NCBI GenBank assembly: GCA_016296185.1
Contig: JAEDJT010000001.1
Location: forward strand, 40,660 to 104,659
DNA length: 64,000 nt
Direction of reading: 5' to 3'
Source: Bacilli bacterium
Lineage (GTDB): Bacteria > Bacillota_I > Bacilli_A > RF39 > UBA660
Shown here: piece by piece, positions 29,173 through 37,040 of the stretch
Layout: each line of letters begins with the position of its first letter
How positions within the stretch are numbered: position 1 is the stretch's first letter
Notes under the pieces: generated by a model
What the model saw: only the letters and a program-made list of their open reading frames with translations
Databases searched by the model: none
Told to the model about the DNA's origin: nothing
Translations under genes and position numbers: made by a program

Positions 29173-30678
29173 ATGAAACAACCTTTAGTATTATGTATAT
29201 TAGATGGATGCGGACTAAGAGAAGAAACAAACGGTAACGCATTTAAAAATGCTAATAAACCAAATTATGATAAATTAATAAATGAATATCCAAATACAAT
29301 ATTAGAAGCATCAGGACAACTTGTAGGTTTACCAAAAGGACAAATGGGAAACTCAGAAGTTGGTCATATGAATATAGGTGCAGGAAGAATAGTATATCAA
29401 CCATTAGAATTAATAAATCACGCTATTGAAACAGAAGCCTTTTATAAAAATGAAAATATTTTAAAAGTAATTCAACATTGTCAAAATAATAATTCAAAAT
29501 TACATATAATGGGATTAATAAGTGATGGTGGAATTCACTCACACATTAATCATTTACTAGCATTAGTAGATATGTGTAAAAAAGAAGGAGTAAATAAAGT
29601 ATACTTCCATTTATTTACTGATGGTAGAGATACTGACACACATAGTGGAAAAGGATTTGTAAAACAATTAGAAGATAAAATAAATGAACAAAACATAGGA
29701 ACAATAACTACTATATCTGGTAGATATTATGCAATGGATAGAGATAATAACTATGACAGATTAAAAGTTGCTTACGATGCAATAATTAGTGGTATTGGTG
29801 AAAACTATAATACACCAGAAGAATTATTTGATGACCAATATGGAAAAGATATTACAGACGAATTCATAAAACCTTCAGTACTAGCAGATGGAAAATTATC
29901 TGATAATGATGGAATAATAGTATTTAACTATCGTCCTGATAGATTAAGAGAAATGTTTACAGCTATAACTAATCCTGATGAAGTAGAAATGGATACAGTA
30001 AAATTAAATAATATTAAATTAGTATCAATGATGCCAATAACAGATACAGTTAAAGGTATTACAGCATTTAGTCATCAAGAACTAGACAATACATTTGGTG
30101 CTTATATTGACTCATTAGGATTAAAACAATTACGTATTGCTGAAACAGAAAAATATGCACATGTAACATATTTCTTTGATGGAGGGGAAGAACTAGATTT
30201 ATCAAATTCATCTAGAATCTTAGTTAACTCACCAAAAGTTGCAACATATGATTTAAAACCAGAAATGTCAGCTGAACAAGTTACAGATAAATTATTAGCA
30301 GAGTTAGATAAAGATTATTTAGATATTGTTATATTAAACTATGCTAATGGTGATATGGTAGGTCATACAGGAGTTTACGAAGCAGCAGTTACTGCAGTAG
30401 AGTTTGTAGATAAATGTATTGGAAGACTATATGAAAAAATTGAAGAAAAAAATGGTACATTAATTATTACAGCAGATCATGGAAATTGTGATGTAATGAT
30501 AAATGAAGATGGAACACCATGTACAACACATACAACAAATAAAGTACCATTCATTGTTACTAGAAAAGGTATTGAACTTAAAAGCGAAGGTAAACTAGCT
30601 GATATAGCACCTACAATGTTAAGTTTATTAAAATTACCAATTCCAGTAGAAATTGATGGAGATTCATTAATAAAATAA
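29173..30678 (+). CDS. gpmI: 2,3-bisphosphoglycerate-independent phosphoglycerate mutase
   Basis: Glycolysis: interconverts 3- and 2-phosphoglycerate with two Mn ions. The phosphorylated serine is Ser61 in MGNSEVGH. The N-terminal LDGCG metal motif, the GRYYAMDRD segment, the YRPDR motif and the C-terminal DHGNCD and HTTNKVP metal-binding motifs are all present. At 501 aa it is full length. The strong SD AGAGGAG fixes the ATG. It is monocistronic; enolase, the next glycolytic enzyme, is encoded separately at 48.6 kb. Confidence 0.95.
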   Translation: MKQPLVLCILDGCGLREETNGNAFKNANKPNYDKLINEYPNTILEASGQLVGLPKGQMGNSEVGHMNIGAGRIVYQPLELINHAIETEAFYKNENILKVIQHCQNNNSKLHIMGLISDGGIHSHINHLLALVDMCKKEGVNKVYFHLFTDGRDTDTHSGKGFVKQLEDKINEQNIGTITTISGRYYAMDRDNNYDRLKVAYDAIISGIGENYNTPEELFDDQYGKDITDEFIKPSVLADGKLSDNDGIIVFNYRPDRLREMFTAITNPDEVEMDTVKLNNIKLVSMMPITDTVKGITAFSHQELDNTFGAYIDSLGLKQLRIAETEKYAHVTYFFDGGEELDLSNSSRILVNSPKVATYDLKPEMSAEQVTDKLLAELDKDYLDIVILNYANGDMVGHTGVYEAAVTAVEFVDKCIGRLYEKIEEKNGTLIITADHGNCDVMINEDGTPCTTHTTNKVPFIVTRKGIELKSEGKLADIAPTMLSLLKLPIPVEIDGDSLIK

Positions 30679-30701
30679 GAAGTTATCTTCTTATTTTTTT
30701 T
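30672..30701 (+). terminator. Intrinsic terminator overlapping the stop codon of gpmI
   Basis: AAATAAGAAG, loop TTAT, CTTCTTATTT and T run; arms at about 30673-30682 and 30687-30696. Confidence 0.8.
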
Positions 30702-30771
30702 GTAAAGAAAATGTAGTTTAATTTAAAAAGAAAAAGAAATATGATAAACTTAAATTGATAGGATGATAGAT

Positions 30772-31083
30772 ATGAATTATTTAGATGAAAACACATATGA
30801 AGAAATAATCAAAAAACTAGTTAGCTGCAAAGAAGATGTAGAAGATAATTGGAAAGATCTAATTAACAAAAAAACAGAAAACATAAATGAATATTGGCGT
30901 GGAGCAGATAGTGAAGCTTTCCAAACAAAGTTAAATGATGCAGACGAATATGTAGATAAATTAGTTAGAAAGATTGATCAAACAATAGAATATTACAAAC
31001 AATATATAAAACAATTAGAATTAGAAAAGATGGATAAAGAAAATGGAATTAAAAATCAAGACAGCAGAATTAAAACAAATTAG
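30772..31083 (+). CDS. WXG100-family small helical protein (type VII secretion substrate type)
   Basis: 103 aa, two predicted helices joined by the W-x-G turn in EYWRGADSEAF, as in ESAT-6/WXG100 proteins. ATG 30772 is chosen because AGGA at 30760-30763 is 8 bases upstream; ATG 30763 overlaps the SD. The 3' end overlaps the next gene by 41 bases. WXG100 proteins are usually exported as dimers by an EssC/EccC ATPase, but no such ATPase is in this window. The gene heads a four-gene cassette of small helical proteins. Confidence 0.8.
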   Translation: MNYLDENTYEEIIKKLVSCKEDVEDNWKDLINKKTENINEYWRGADSEAFQTKLNDADEYVDKLVRKIDQTIEYYKQYIKQLELEKMDKENGIKNQDSRIKTN

Positions 31084-31369
31084 TTCAGATATAACTAATA
31101 CAAAAGAAGAAATTGATACATTAATATATGACAAATTTCTTCAAATAGTAAAAAAGAACTACAAAGTTTATGACAAACTAGAAATAGATCAATCAGAAGA
31201 AATAAAAGAGATAACAGAATTAATAACAGAATTTGATAAAAGAATAGAAAACTTAGCATATGTATTAGAAGAAAAAATCATTCCTGAATATTCAGAAGTA
31301 CAATCATCAATAAAAAAAGTATTTAATGAAAATTTTAAAAATAGAATGTATGACTTATTAAAAAAATAA
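31043..31369 (+). CDS. Small helical partner protein of WXG100 gene 1
   Basis: 108 aa, almost entirely helical and charged, with no Trp-x-Gly. It starts inside the preceding WXG100 gene (41-base overlap in another frame), so translation is probably coupled. It resembles the product of 31818 in layout: an N-terminal 'I-K-x-x-x-x-E-L-x-x-I/V-S' segment followed by a long helical pair. The most economical reading is a heterodimer partner of the WXG100 protein (inference from size, position and repetition of the pair). No recognised family. Confidence 0.7.
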   Translation: MELKIKTAELKQISSDITNTKEEIDTLIYDKFLQIVKKNYKVYDKLEIDQSEEIKEITELITEFDKRIENLAYVLEEKIIPEYSEVQSSIKKVFNENFKNRMYDLLKK

Positions 31370-31382
31370 GGAGGTATAAAAA

Positions 31383-31805
31383 ATGAATTCAAAAATAATA
31401 AATAGTATGAATACTATAAGAGATAATATTGAAACATTAACTATGCCAGAAGAAGTTGAACAATTATTTCCAGTTTCAGAAATAAAACCTGTTGCAAGTA
31501 ATTCAACAAATCCAGAATTAAAAATATCTTATGAAGAAATAGAAAATTATATAAATGTATTAAATAACTCAGTAGAATTAATGAGAAACGATTGGAATAC
31601 TATATACAACGTATCAATTCCATCTATACAAGAATACTGGTCAGGAACTGATAGCGAAGCATATATTCAAAAATTAACTGATATGAATGAAAAAATGGAA
31701 AATTCATTTAAAGCATTAGAGTTATTATCACAAACATATGAACAAGCAAAAAATATAATTATTGAAGGACAAGAACAAGTTAAAAATTATATAGATACAA
31801 TATAA
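31383..31805 (+). CDS. Second WXG100-family protein with N-terminal extension
   Basis: 140 aa. After about 45 residues of extension the sequence follows the WXG100 pattern, with the turn in EYWSGTDSEAY closely matching EYWRGADSEAF in the first copy. SD AAGGAGG directly precedes it. It is downstream of the 31043 gene by 13 bases, in the same operon. A secreted dimer component is inferred. I do not see a clear C-terminal YxxxD/E export motif. Confidence 0.8.
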   Translation: MNSKIINSMNTIRDNIETLTMPEEVEQLFPVSEIKPVASNSTNPELKISYEEIENYINVLNNSVELMRNDWNTIYNVSIPSIQEYWSGTDSEAYIQKLTDMNEKMENSFKALELLSQTYEQAKNIIIEGQEQVKNYIDTI

Positions 31806-31817
31806 GGTGGTGTATTT

Positions 31818-32171
31818 ATGACAAAAGTAATAAAAGTAAATCAAGATGAATTAAATAAAGTATCAACTGAAATAAAAGAAAAAAGTAATCAAATTTATGA
31901 TACATATAAAAAACAAGTTAGAAAAGTACTAGAACTTAGTAGTGAATGCTTTACAGCATCAGGAATAGATACCAACCTAATATTAGATACATTTGATTCA
32001 ACATATAAAGAATTAAATGATAAAATGAATAACATAGTTGAAATGTTAAATAATCATATACTTCAAGACTATACAGATTTAAATGAACAATTATTAAGAA
32101 AGAATAGTTTAGAAGCATTACATTCAGCAAATAAAATTGTTACAGAAGTATTAGATATGAATGAAGATTAA
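31818..32171 (+). CDS. Small helical partner protein of WXG100 gene 2
   Basis: 117 aa, helical. It starts 12 bases after the second WXG100 gene with SD AAGGTGGTG. Its N terminus (VIKVNQDELNKVSTEIKEKS) parallels the partner at 31043 (IKTAELKQISSDITNTKE), so the cassette looks like a duplicated pair. Contains a single Cys. No recognised family beyond general similarity to small type VII-associated helical proteins. Confidence 0.7.
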   Translation: MTKVIKVNQDELNKVSTEIKEKSNQIYDTYKKQVRKVLELSSECFTASGIDTNLILDTFDSTYKELNDKMNNIVEMLNNHILQDYTDLNEQLLRKNSLEALHSANKIVTEVLDMNED

Positions 32172-32187
32172 TAATCTTCTTTTTTTT
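32163..32187 (+). terminator. Intrinsic terminator of the WXG100 cassette, overlapping the stop codon
   Basis: GAAGATT, loop AAT, AATCTTC then a run of T. The T run continues directly into the next promoter's -35. Confidence 0.75.
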
Positions 32188-32231
32188 GACATTTAATTTA
32201 TAAATAATTATAATAACACTCACTAAGTGAG
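32186..32231 (+). promoter_or_regulatory. Consensus sigma-A promoter with palindrome at the start site
   Basis: TTGACA at 32186-32191, a 17-base spacer, and TATAAT at 32209-32214: a full consensus, rare in this window. The 13-base palindrome CTCACT-A-AGTGAG at 32219-32231 covers the expected transcription start and touches the SD, a position suited to an operator. Confidence 0.75.
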
Positions 32232-32238
32232 GGATAAT

Positions 32239-32985
32239 ATGGAAACGATAAATACTAATAAACAATTTCTACTTACTCAAGAAGAAATAGCTACAAGAAT
32301 ATATTTAGTAAACAATAAATTATATAAATTAGTAAAAGTATATGATGAACCAGACTACGAACAAGAATATAAAGATTTTATAGAATTAATGAACTTTCTA
32401 TCAAGAGATTTATTATTTTATGAACTAGTTAAACCAATAGATTTAGTAAGATGCCAAGAATATGATAGAAAAAGAATGGGTTATACTATGGAATATTTAG
32501 ATAAACACTATTCATTTGCTACAGCATTAAATTTAGAATCATTACAAACAAAAAAAGAATATTTTAAAAGAGTAGCAGCTATTTTAAAAAGAATAAAAGA
32601 ATATGGTATGGCATACGATGACATTCATGGGGAAAATATTTTAGTACATAAATTTACTGATGAAATAAAATTTATAGATCCAGATTCATTAAAAATAGAA
32701 GGTATTAATACAGAAGATATATCTAAATATGAATTAAGAGAAAAACTACATTTTACACAATTAATGTTATCAGCTATATATGATACAGATATGTCATTTA
32801 ATTATTATTATAAAATGTCAGATAAACTAAAAGGATTACAAGTTTCTAAAGAAATGATGGATTACATAAAAAGTATAGAAAAAGATGTAACACCATCAGG
32901 ATATATTACTGATTTTAAACAAGACTTTGAACCAGATGTTGTTAGATTTAATAAAAAAATAACTGACAGAAGAAGGATGTTTTAA
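32239..32985 (+). CDS. Divergent protein kinase-like fold protein
   Basis: 248 aa from ATG 32239; an in-frame GTG at 32227 lies inside the palindrome and SD. The kinase signature is visible. A Lys-containing strand (LYKLVKVYDE) is followed by a catalytic-loop-like AYDDIHGENIL with Asp128 and Asn133 five residues apart, as in HRDxxxxN. A metal-binding Asp147 sits in FIDPDS in place of DFG. No glycine-rich P-loop is obvious, and the lobe after Asp147 is short. It could phosphorylate a protein or a small molecule. The next gene overlaps its stop codon (TAATG), so the two are co-translated. Confidence 0.7.
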   Translation: METINTNKQFLLTQEEIATRIYLVNNKLYKLVKVYDEPDYEQEYKDFIELMNFLSRDLLFYELVKPIDLVRCQEYDRKRMGYTMEYLDKHYSFATALNLESLQTKKEYFKRVAAILKRIKEYGMAYDDIHGENILVHKFTDEIKFIDPDSLKIEGINTEDISKYELREKLHFTQLMLSAIYDTDMSFNYYYKMSDKLKGLQVSKEMMDYIKSIEKDVTPSGYITDFKQDFEPDVVRFNKKITDRRRMF

Positions 32986-33632
32986 TGGAAAATATAAAAG
33001 AATCATTAAGATTTTATTATTTAGCAACAGAATTAAAAAATATAATTCGTACAGGTTGGGATAATAGTCATTGGAATATTAATGCTGAAAGAAGAGAAAG
33101 TGTAGCAGAACATGTTTTTGGAACTTGTATACTTGCTATATCTAAAAAGAATAATAGAAATATAGACTTAGATAAAGTATTAAAAATGTTAATTATTCAT
33201 GAACTTGGAGAAGTAATTATTGGTGATATTACACAATTCCAAGGAGTATCAAAAGAAGAGAAGAAAGTAATAGAATTAAAAGCAGTAAAGGAAATAACTA
33301 AAGGATTAATTGATAGTAAAGAATTAGTAGATTTATTTATTGAATTTGATGAAGGAATAACAGAGGAAGCAAAATATGCATATCATTGTGATAAATTAGA
33401 AGCTGATTTACAATCAAAAAGATATCAAGATAATGGACAACATAGAACTTTAGATGATCAAGAAGGTAATATTGTTATGAATTTTGATAAAACAAAAGAA
33501 TTGTTAAAAACAGCTAAAAATCCATTTGATATATGGTATGGATATGATAAACCATTATATGATGACGATGAAGATTTTAGTTTAACTTTAGATTATGTAA
33601 AAGATCATGATATAAACGAAATAAAAAAATAG
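32985..33632 (+). CDS. HD-domain hydrolase, YfbR/HDDC2-like (5'-deoxynucleotidase type)
   Basis: 215 aa. The RRESVAEHVFG motif, IIHELGEVIIGD (the HD metal pair is conserved as His-Glu-Leu-Gly-Glu with a following Asp) and a YHCDKLEAD segment fit the HD_3 family, whose studied members dephosphorylate deoxynucleoside monophosphates. The ATG overlaps the stop of the kinase-like gene, so both belong to one unit under the consensus promoter. Substrate is inferred from family only. Confidence 0.8.
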   Translation: MENIKESLRFYYLATELKNIIRTGWDNSHWNINAERRESVAEHVFGTCILAISKKNNRNIDLDKVLKMLIIHELGEVIIGDITQFQGVSKEEKKVIELKAVKEITKGLIDSKELVDLFIEFDEGITEEAKYAYHCDKLEADLQSKRYQDNGQHRTLDDQEGNIVMNFDKTKELLKTAKNPFDIWYGYDKPLYDDDEDFSLTLDYVKDHDINEIKK

Positions 33633-33649
33633 GTGAAAACCTATTTTTT
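33623..33649. terminator. Bidirectional terminator between convergent genes
   Basis: AAAAATAGGT, loop GAAA, ACCTATTTTT. It is A-rich before and T-rich after, so it can serve both the HD gene and the tetR gene, whose stop codon it touches. Confidence 0.8.
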
Positions 33650-34205
33650 ATTTATGATAAATATAACTTCTTAAACCATAATAACTTAATTTACCAATAG
33701 TATCTGATATATGTTCAACACTATCATTAAAATCATTAATAACCCAGTAATTAATAACACCTAAAGCACCATTAAAAATAAATACAGCTGCAGTTTCTAT
33801 TTCTTCTTCAGATAAATCAGGCATTTCCTTATTCCAAACTTTCTTACAAGTAGAATAGACTAATTCTAAAAACTCATTTAAAAAGAATACATTGTTTTTA
33901 GTACTAAATAATATTTTTACTAATTCTTTATTTTCTAAAAATACAGTTAAGTATTCTTTAGAAAAAGCTTTTACAGTTATAGTATCTTCTTTTAATTCAA
34001 ATTGTTTTAATTGTTCAACAAAATCTAATTCAATTTTATCTAATAGATCATATACATCAATATAATATCTATAAAAAGTTGCTCTATTAATATCAGCATT
34101 TTTACATATTTCACTTACTGTAATTTTATTAATTTCCTTTTCTTGAAGTAAATCTAAAAAAGTATCTCTAATTATTTTTTTTGTATATTTAACTCTACGA
34201 TCCAT
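33648..34205 (-). CDS. TetR/AcrR-family transcriptional regulator
   Basis: 185 aa. The N-terminal helix-turn-helix (about residues 8-52) has the TetR pattern: K-x-I-x-x-x-F-x-x-L, then I-T-V-S-E-I, then INRATFYRYY. A C-terminal ligand/dimer domain follows. SD GAGGTG precedes the ATG. It is divergent from the acyl-CoA ligase at 34359, and the 153 bases between them hold two large palindromes. It most likely controls that ligase, and itself, in response to a fatty acid or acyl-CoA (inference from context; the ligand is unknown). Confidence 0.88.
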   Translation of the reverse strand: MDRRVKYTKKIIRDTFLDLLQEKEINKITVSEICKNADINRATFYRYYIDVYDLLDKIELDFVEQLKQFELKEDTITVKAFSKEYLTVFLENKELVKILFSTKNNVFFLNEFLELVYSTCKKVWNKEMPDLSEEEIETAAVFIFNGALGVINYWVINDFNDSVEHISDTIGKLSYYGLRSYIYHK

Positions 34206-34218
34206 ATTAACACCTCGT

Positions 34219-34252
34219 TTATTAAACAGTATTTGCTAAATGTGTTTAATAA
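34219..34252. promoter_or_regulatory. Large palindrome, candidate TetR operator 1
   Basis: TTATTAAACA and TGTTTAATAA are perfect 10-base arms, with an inner ATTT-GCT-AAAT making one 34-base near-symmetric site. It lies 13 bases upstream of the tetR start codon. Confidence 0.65.
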
Positions 34253-34278
34253 GTATCAAACTAGATAATATCTGCTGA

Positions 34279-34308
34279 TTGATACCCTTAATAAGTAGAT
34301 TATATAAT
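34279..34308 (+). promoter_or_regulatory. Promoter of the acyl-CoA ligase at 34359
   Basis: -35 TTGATA at 34279-34284, an 18-base spacer, and -10 TATAAT at 34303-34308. A mirrored TTGATA (minus strand, 34259-34254) could be the -35 of tetR, giving the 7-base inverted pair GTATCAA/TTGATAC. Confidence 0.6.
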
Positions 34309-34314
34309 TATATT

Positions 34315-34346
34315 GTAAGTTTTTCAACAAATGTTTAAAAACTTAC
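34315..34346. promoter_or_regulatory. Large palindrome at the transcript start, candidate operator 2 or 5' stem-loop
   Basis: GTAAGTTTTT and AAAAACTTAC are perfect 10-base arms, with inner AACA-AA-TGTT, spanning 32 bases. It begins about where transcription should start and ends directly before the SD GGAGGTG. Confidence 0.65.
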
Positions 34347-34358
34347 GGAGGTGTATAT

Positions 34359-36077
34359 ATGAAATTATTTAAAAAACTATTTAAAAAGAATAAATGGGAA
34401 AAATATTTTAATAAAGGTGAAAGTAAAATTAAAACACCTGATTTATCAATATATGAATATATTAAAGATAAAGCAAAAGAAAATCCAAATGAAATAGCAA
34501 TAAATTATTTTAATAAAAAAATGACATACAAAAAATTATTAGAAGAAATCGATATATGTGCAAGTGCATTACTTAGTAAAGGAATAAGAAAAAATGATGT
34601 AGTAACTATATGTATGGCAAATACTCCAGAAGCAGTTATATCATTTTATGCAGTTAGTAAAATAGGTGCAATATCAAATATGATACACCCATTATCAGCA
34701 CCAGAAGAAATTAAATATTCATTAGAATCTACAAATAGTGTATTAATGATAGCAATGGATGTTAGTTATACAAAGATTAAAGAAATACTAAATGAAACAA
34801 ATGTCTTTAAATTAATTACAGTATCTGCAGCTGACTCAATGCCACCATTATTAAAAATTGGTTATTATGTAACAAAAAATTTCAAAATAGAGAAACCAAA
34901 ATCAGGAGGATTCAATCAATTTTGGGATGACTTTATGATTGAAGGAAAAAAATACAATTCTAAAAAAGTTGTAAAAAGAACAAAAGAAGATCCAGCAGTA
35001 ATTCTTCATAGTGGAGGAACTACTGGTGTACCAAAAAATATAGTATTAACAAACGGTAATATAAATTCATTAGCTGAACAAGCACATATTATATTTCCAA
35101 AATTAGGAAAAGGAGATTCAATGTTAGCAGTATTACCTATATTCCATTGTTTTGGTTTAGTAGTATGTATTCATGCTCCATTATGTTTAGGTGCATCTTC
35201 AATTCTAGTTCCTCAATTTGATGCAAAGAGATTTGATAAATTATTCTCACAATATCATCCAACAGTAGTAGCAGGAGTTCCAACATTATTTGAAGCATTA
35301 TTAACAAATAAATATATGGACAATATGGATCTAAGCTATGTTAAATATGTAATATCAGGTGGAGATACATTAACTGTAGCAAAAAATGAAGCAGTAAATA
35401 AATTTTTTAGAGCAAGAAATTGTCGTAGTGGAGTTATTCAAGGATACGGAATGACAGAAACAACTGGACCAATTGCAGCACAAGTTTTAGGTGCAACTAA
35501 ATTAGGTAGTATAGGAATACCATTTCCAAGTAATCAAGTAAAAATAGTAGATCCAAATACTAAAGAAGAATGTCCAACAAATGAAGTAGGAGAGATATTA
35601 GTAAGTGGACCAACAGTAATGTTAGGATACTTAGACAATGAAAAAGAAACAAATGATACATTAGAAAAAGATGAAAATGGAGATATATGGGTACATACAG
35701 GTGATTTAGGCTACTTAGATGAAGATGGAATATTATTCTTCTCTCAAAGATTAAAAAGAATGTTAATTGTATCTGGTTACAATGTTTATCCATCACATAT
35801 AGAAGATGTAATAATAGAACATGAAGCAGTGTTAAGCTGTGGTGTAATAGGAATACCACATCCATATAAAGTACAAGTACCAAAAGCATATATAGTATTA
35901 AATAGTGATTACAAATTAACTAATGAATTAAAAAATGAAATTAAAGAACATTGTGAAAGAAAACTTGCTAAATACATGTTACCAAAAGAATATGAATTTA
36001 GAGAATCATTACCAAAAACAATGATTGGTAAAGTTAATTATAAAGAATTGGAAAAAGAGATTAATAATAAATCATAA
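34359..36077 (+). CDS. AMP-forming acyl-CoA ligase, second paralogue
   Basis: 572 aa. ATP-binding loop SGGTTGVPKN, adenylation motif GYGMTET, SGD-like HTGDLGY, and C-terminal KRMLIVSGYNVYPSHIED and KTMIGKVN motifs: the same family and same N-terminal style (short basic lysine-rich start, then SIYEYIKDKA) as the ligase at 23242. SD GGAGGTG lies directly before the ATG. It is divergent from tetR and preceded by two palindromes, so it is probably regulated by fatty acid availability (inference). It may activate exogenous fatty acids for the PlsC enzymes at 22.7-25.7 kb. Confidence 0.9.
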   Translation: MKLFKKLFKKNKWEKYFNKGESKIKTPDLSIYEYIKDKAKENPNEIAINYFNKKMTYKKLLEEIDICASALLSKGIRKNDVVTICMANTPEAVISFYAVSKIGAISNMIHPLSAPEEIKYSLESTNSVLMIAMDVSYTKIKEILNETNVFKLITVSAADSMPPLLKIGYYVTKNFKIEKPKSGGFNQFWDDFMIEGKKYNSKKVVKRTKEDPAVILHSGGTTGVPKNIVLTNGNINSLAEQAHIIFPKLGKGDSMLAVLPIFHCFGLVVCIHAPLCLGASSILVPQFDAKRFDKLFSQYHPTVVAGVPTLFEALLTNKYMDNMDLSYVKYVISGGDTLTVAKNEAVNKFFRARNCRSGVIQGYGMTETTGPIAAQVLGATKLGSIGIPFPSNQVKIVDPNTKEECPTNEVGEILVSGPTVMLGYLDNEKETNDTLEKDENGDIWVHTGDLGYLDEDGILFFSQRLKRMLIVSGYNVYPSHIEDVIIEHEAVLSCGVIGIPHPYKVQVPKAYIVLNSDYKLTNELKNEIKEHCERKLAKYMLPKEYEFRESLPKTMIGKVNYKELEKEINNKS

Positions 36078-36081
36078 CCTA

Positions 36082-36099
36082 TGATATAATTATCTAGGA
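36082..36099 (+). promoter_or_regulatory. Extended -10 promoter and SD of uppP
   Basis: TGA-TATAAT at 36082-36090; the SD TAGGAG follows at about 36095. Confidence 0.6.
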
Positions 36100-36108
36100 G
36101 ATGATATT

Positions 36109-36933
36109 ATGTTAGAAATATTTAAAGCAATACTATTTGGTATAGTAGAAGGTATAACAGAATGGTTACCAATTTCTTCTACAGGACATATGATTTTATT
36201 AAATGAATTTATTAACTTAAAAGTAAGTGAAGAATTCTATAGCTTATTTGAAGTAGTTATTCAATTAGGAGCAATCCTAGCAGTAGTAATATTATATTTT
36301 AAAACAATATTCCCATGGGGATTTGGTAAAACAAAAGAAGATACAAAAGATACATTAAATCTATGGGGTAAAATCTTAGTAGCATGTATACCAGCAGCAA
36401 TATTAGGATTATTATTTGATGATTGGATGGATGAACATCTATACAATTCAATAGTAGTATCTATAGCATTAATTGTATATGGTATTATCTTTATCGTTAT
36501 TGAATCAAAACATATTGGAAAAGGTACTACAAAAAAATTAAATAAAATAACATATAAACAAGCAGCTGGAGTAGGATGCTTCCAATTATTATCATTAATA
36601 CCTGGAACAAGTAGAAGTGGATCAACAATTATAGGTGGATTATTAATTGGCTTAGAAAGAAGTGTAGCAGCAGAATTTACATTCTTCTTAGCTATTCCTG
36701 TAATGGCAGGAGCATCTTTATTAAAACTATTAAAATACATTATTAAAGTTGGATTAGTATTTAGTACTACAGAAATAGTAGTATTACTAGTAGGATGCTT
36801 AATAGCATTTATAGTAAGTATTGTAGTAATAAAATTCTTAATGAACTATATTAGAAAACATGACTTTAAAGTATTTGGATGGTATCGAATTATATTAGGT
36901 ATTATGGTATTATTATATTTTATAATAAAATAA
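36109..36933 (+). CDS. uppP: Undecaprenyl-diphosphatase (BacA family)
   Basis: Recycles undecaprenyl diphosphate to the monophosphate carrier needed for peptidoglycan and surface polysaccharide export. It is an integral membrane protein with about eight hydrophobic segments. Both signature motifs are intact: EGITEWLPISSTGH at residues 14-27 and the later PGTSRSGST. 274 aa, normal length. SD TAGGAG sits under its own extended -10 promoter. A cell wall or surface polymer pathway is thus implied. Overproduction confers bacitracin tolerance in known relatives. Confidence 0.95.
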   Translation: MLEIFKAILFGIVEGITEWLPISSTGHMILLNEFINLKVSEEFYSLFEVVIQLGAILAVVILYFKTIFPWGFGKTKEDTKDTLNLWGKILVACIPAAILGLLFDDWMDEHLYNSIVVSIALIVYGIIFIVIESKHIGKGTTKKLNKITYKQAAGVGCFQLLSLIPGTSRSGSTIIGGLLIGLERSVAAEFTFFLAIPVMAGASLLKLLKYIIKVGLVFSTTEIVVLLVGCLIAFIVSIVVIKFLMNYIRKHDFKVFGWYRIILGIMVLLYFIIK

Positions 36934-37040
36934 AAATAGTAGATAGATAATGTACCCCTTACAGTTGACTTATTTTACCACATCTATTTTTTTATGTGTG
37001 TCAACTAAATAGGTTATATCATCATATTTCTACTATTTTT
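36932..37040. repeat. Nested inverted-repeat element between convergent genes
   Basis: The outer perfect 12-base arms AAAAATAGTAGA (36932-36943) and TCTACTATTTTT (37029-37040) overlap both flanking stop codons. Inside are AGTTGAC (36963-36969) with GTCAACT (37000-37006), and innermost CACAT (36979-36983) with ATGTG (36994-36998). It can fold as one long hairpin on either strand and probably terminates both genes. Confidence 0.65.

Noticed and set aside
36944..37028. Insertion sequence remnant in the uppP downstream gap
   Set aside because: No transposase fragment or target duplication is seen; only inverted repeats.
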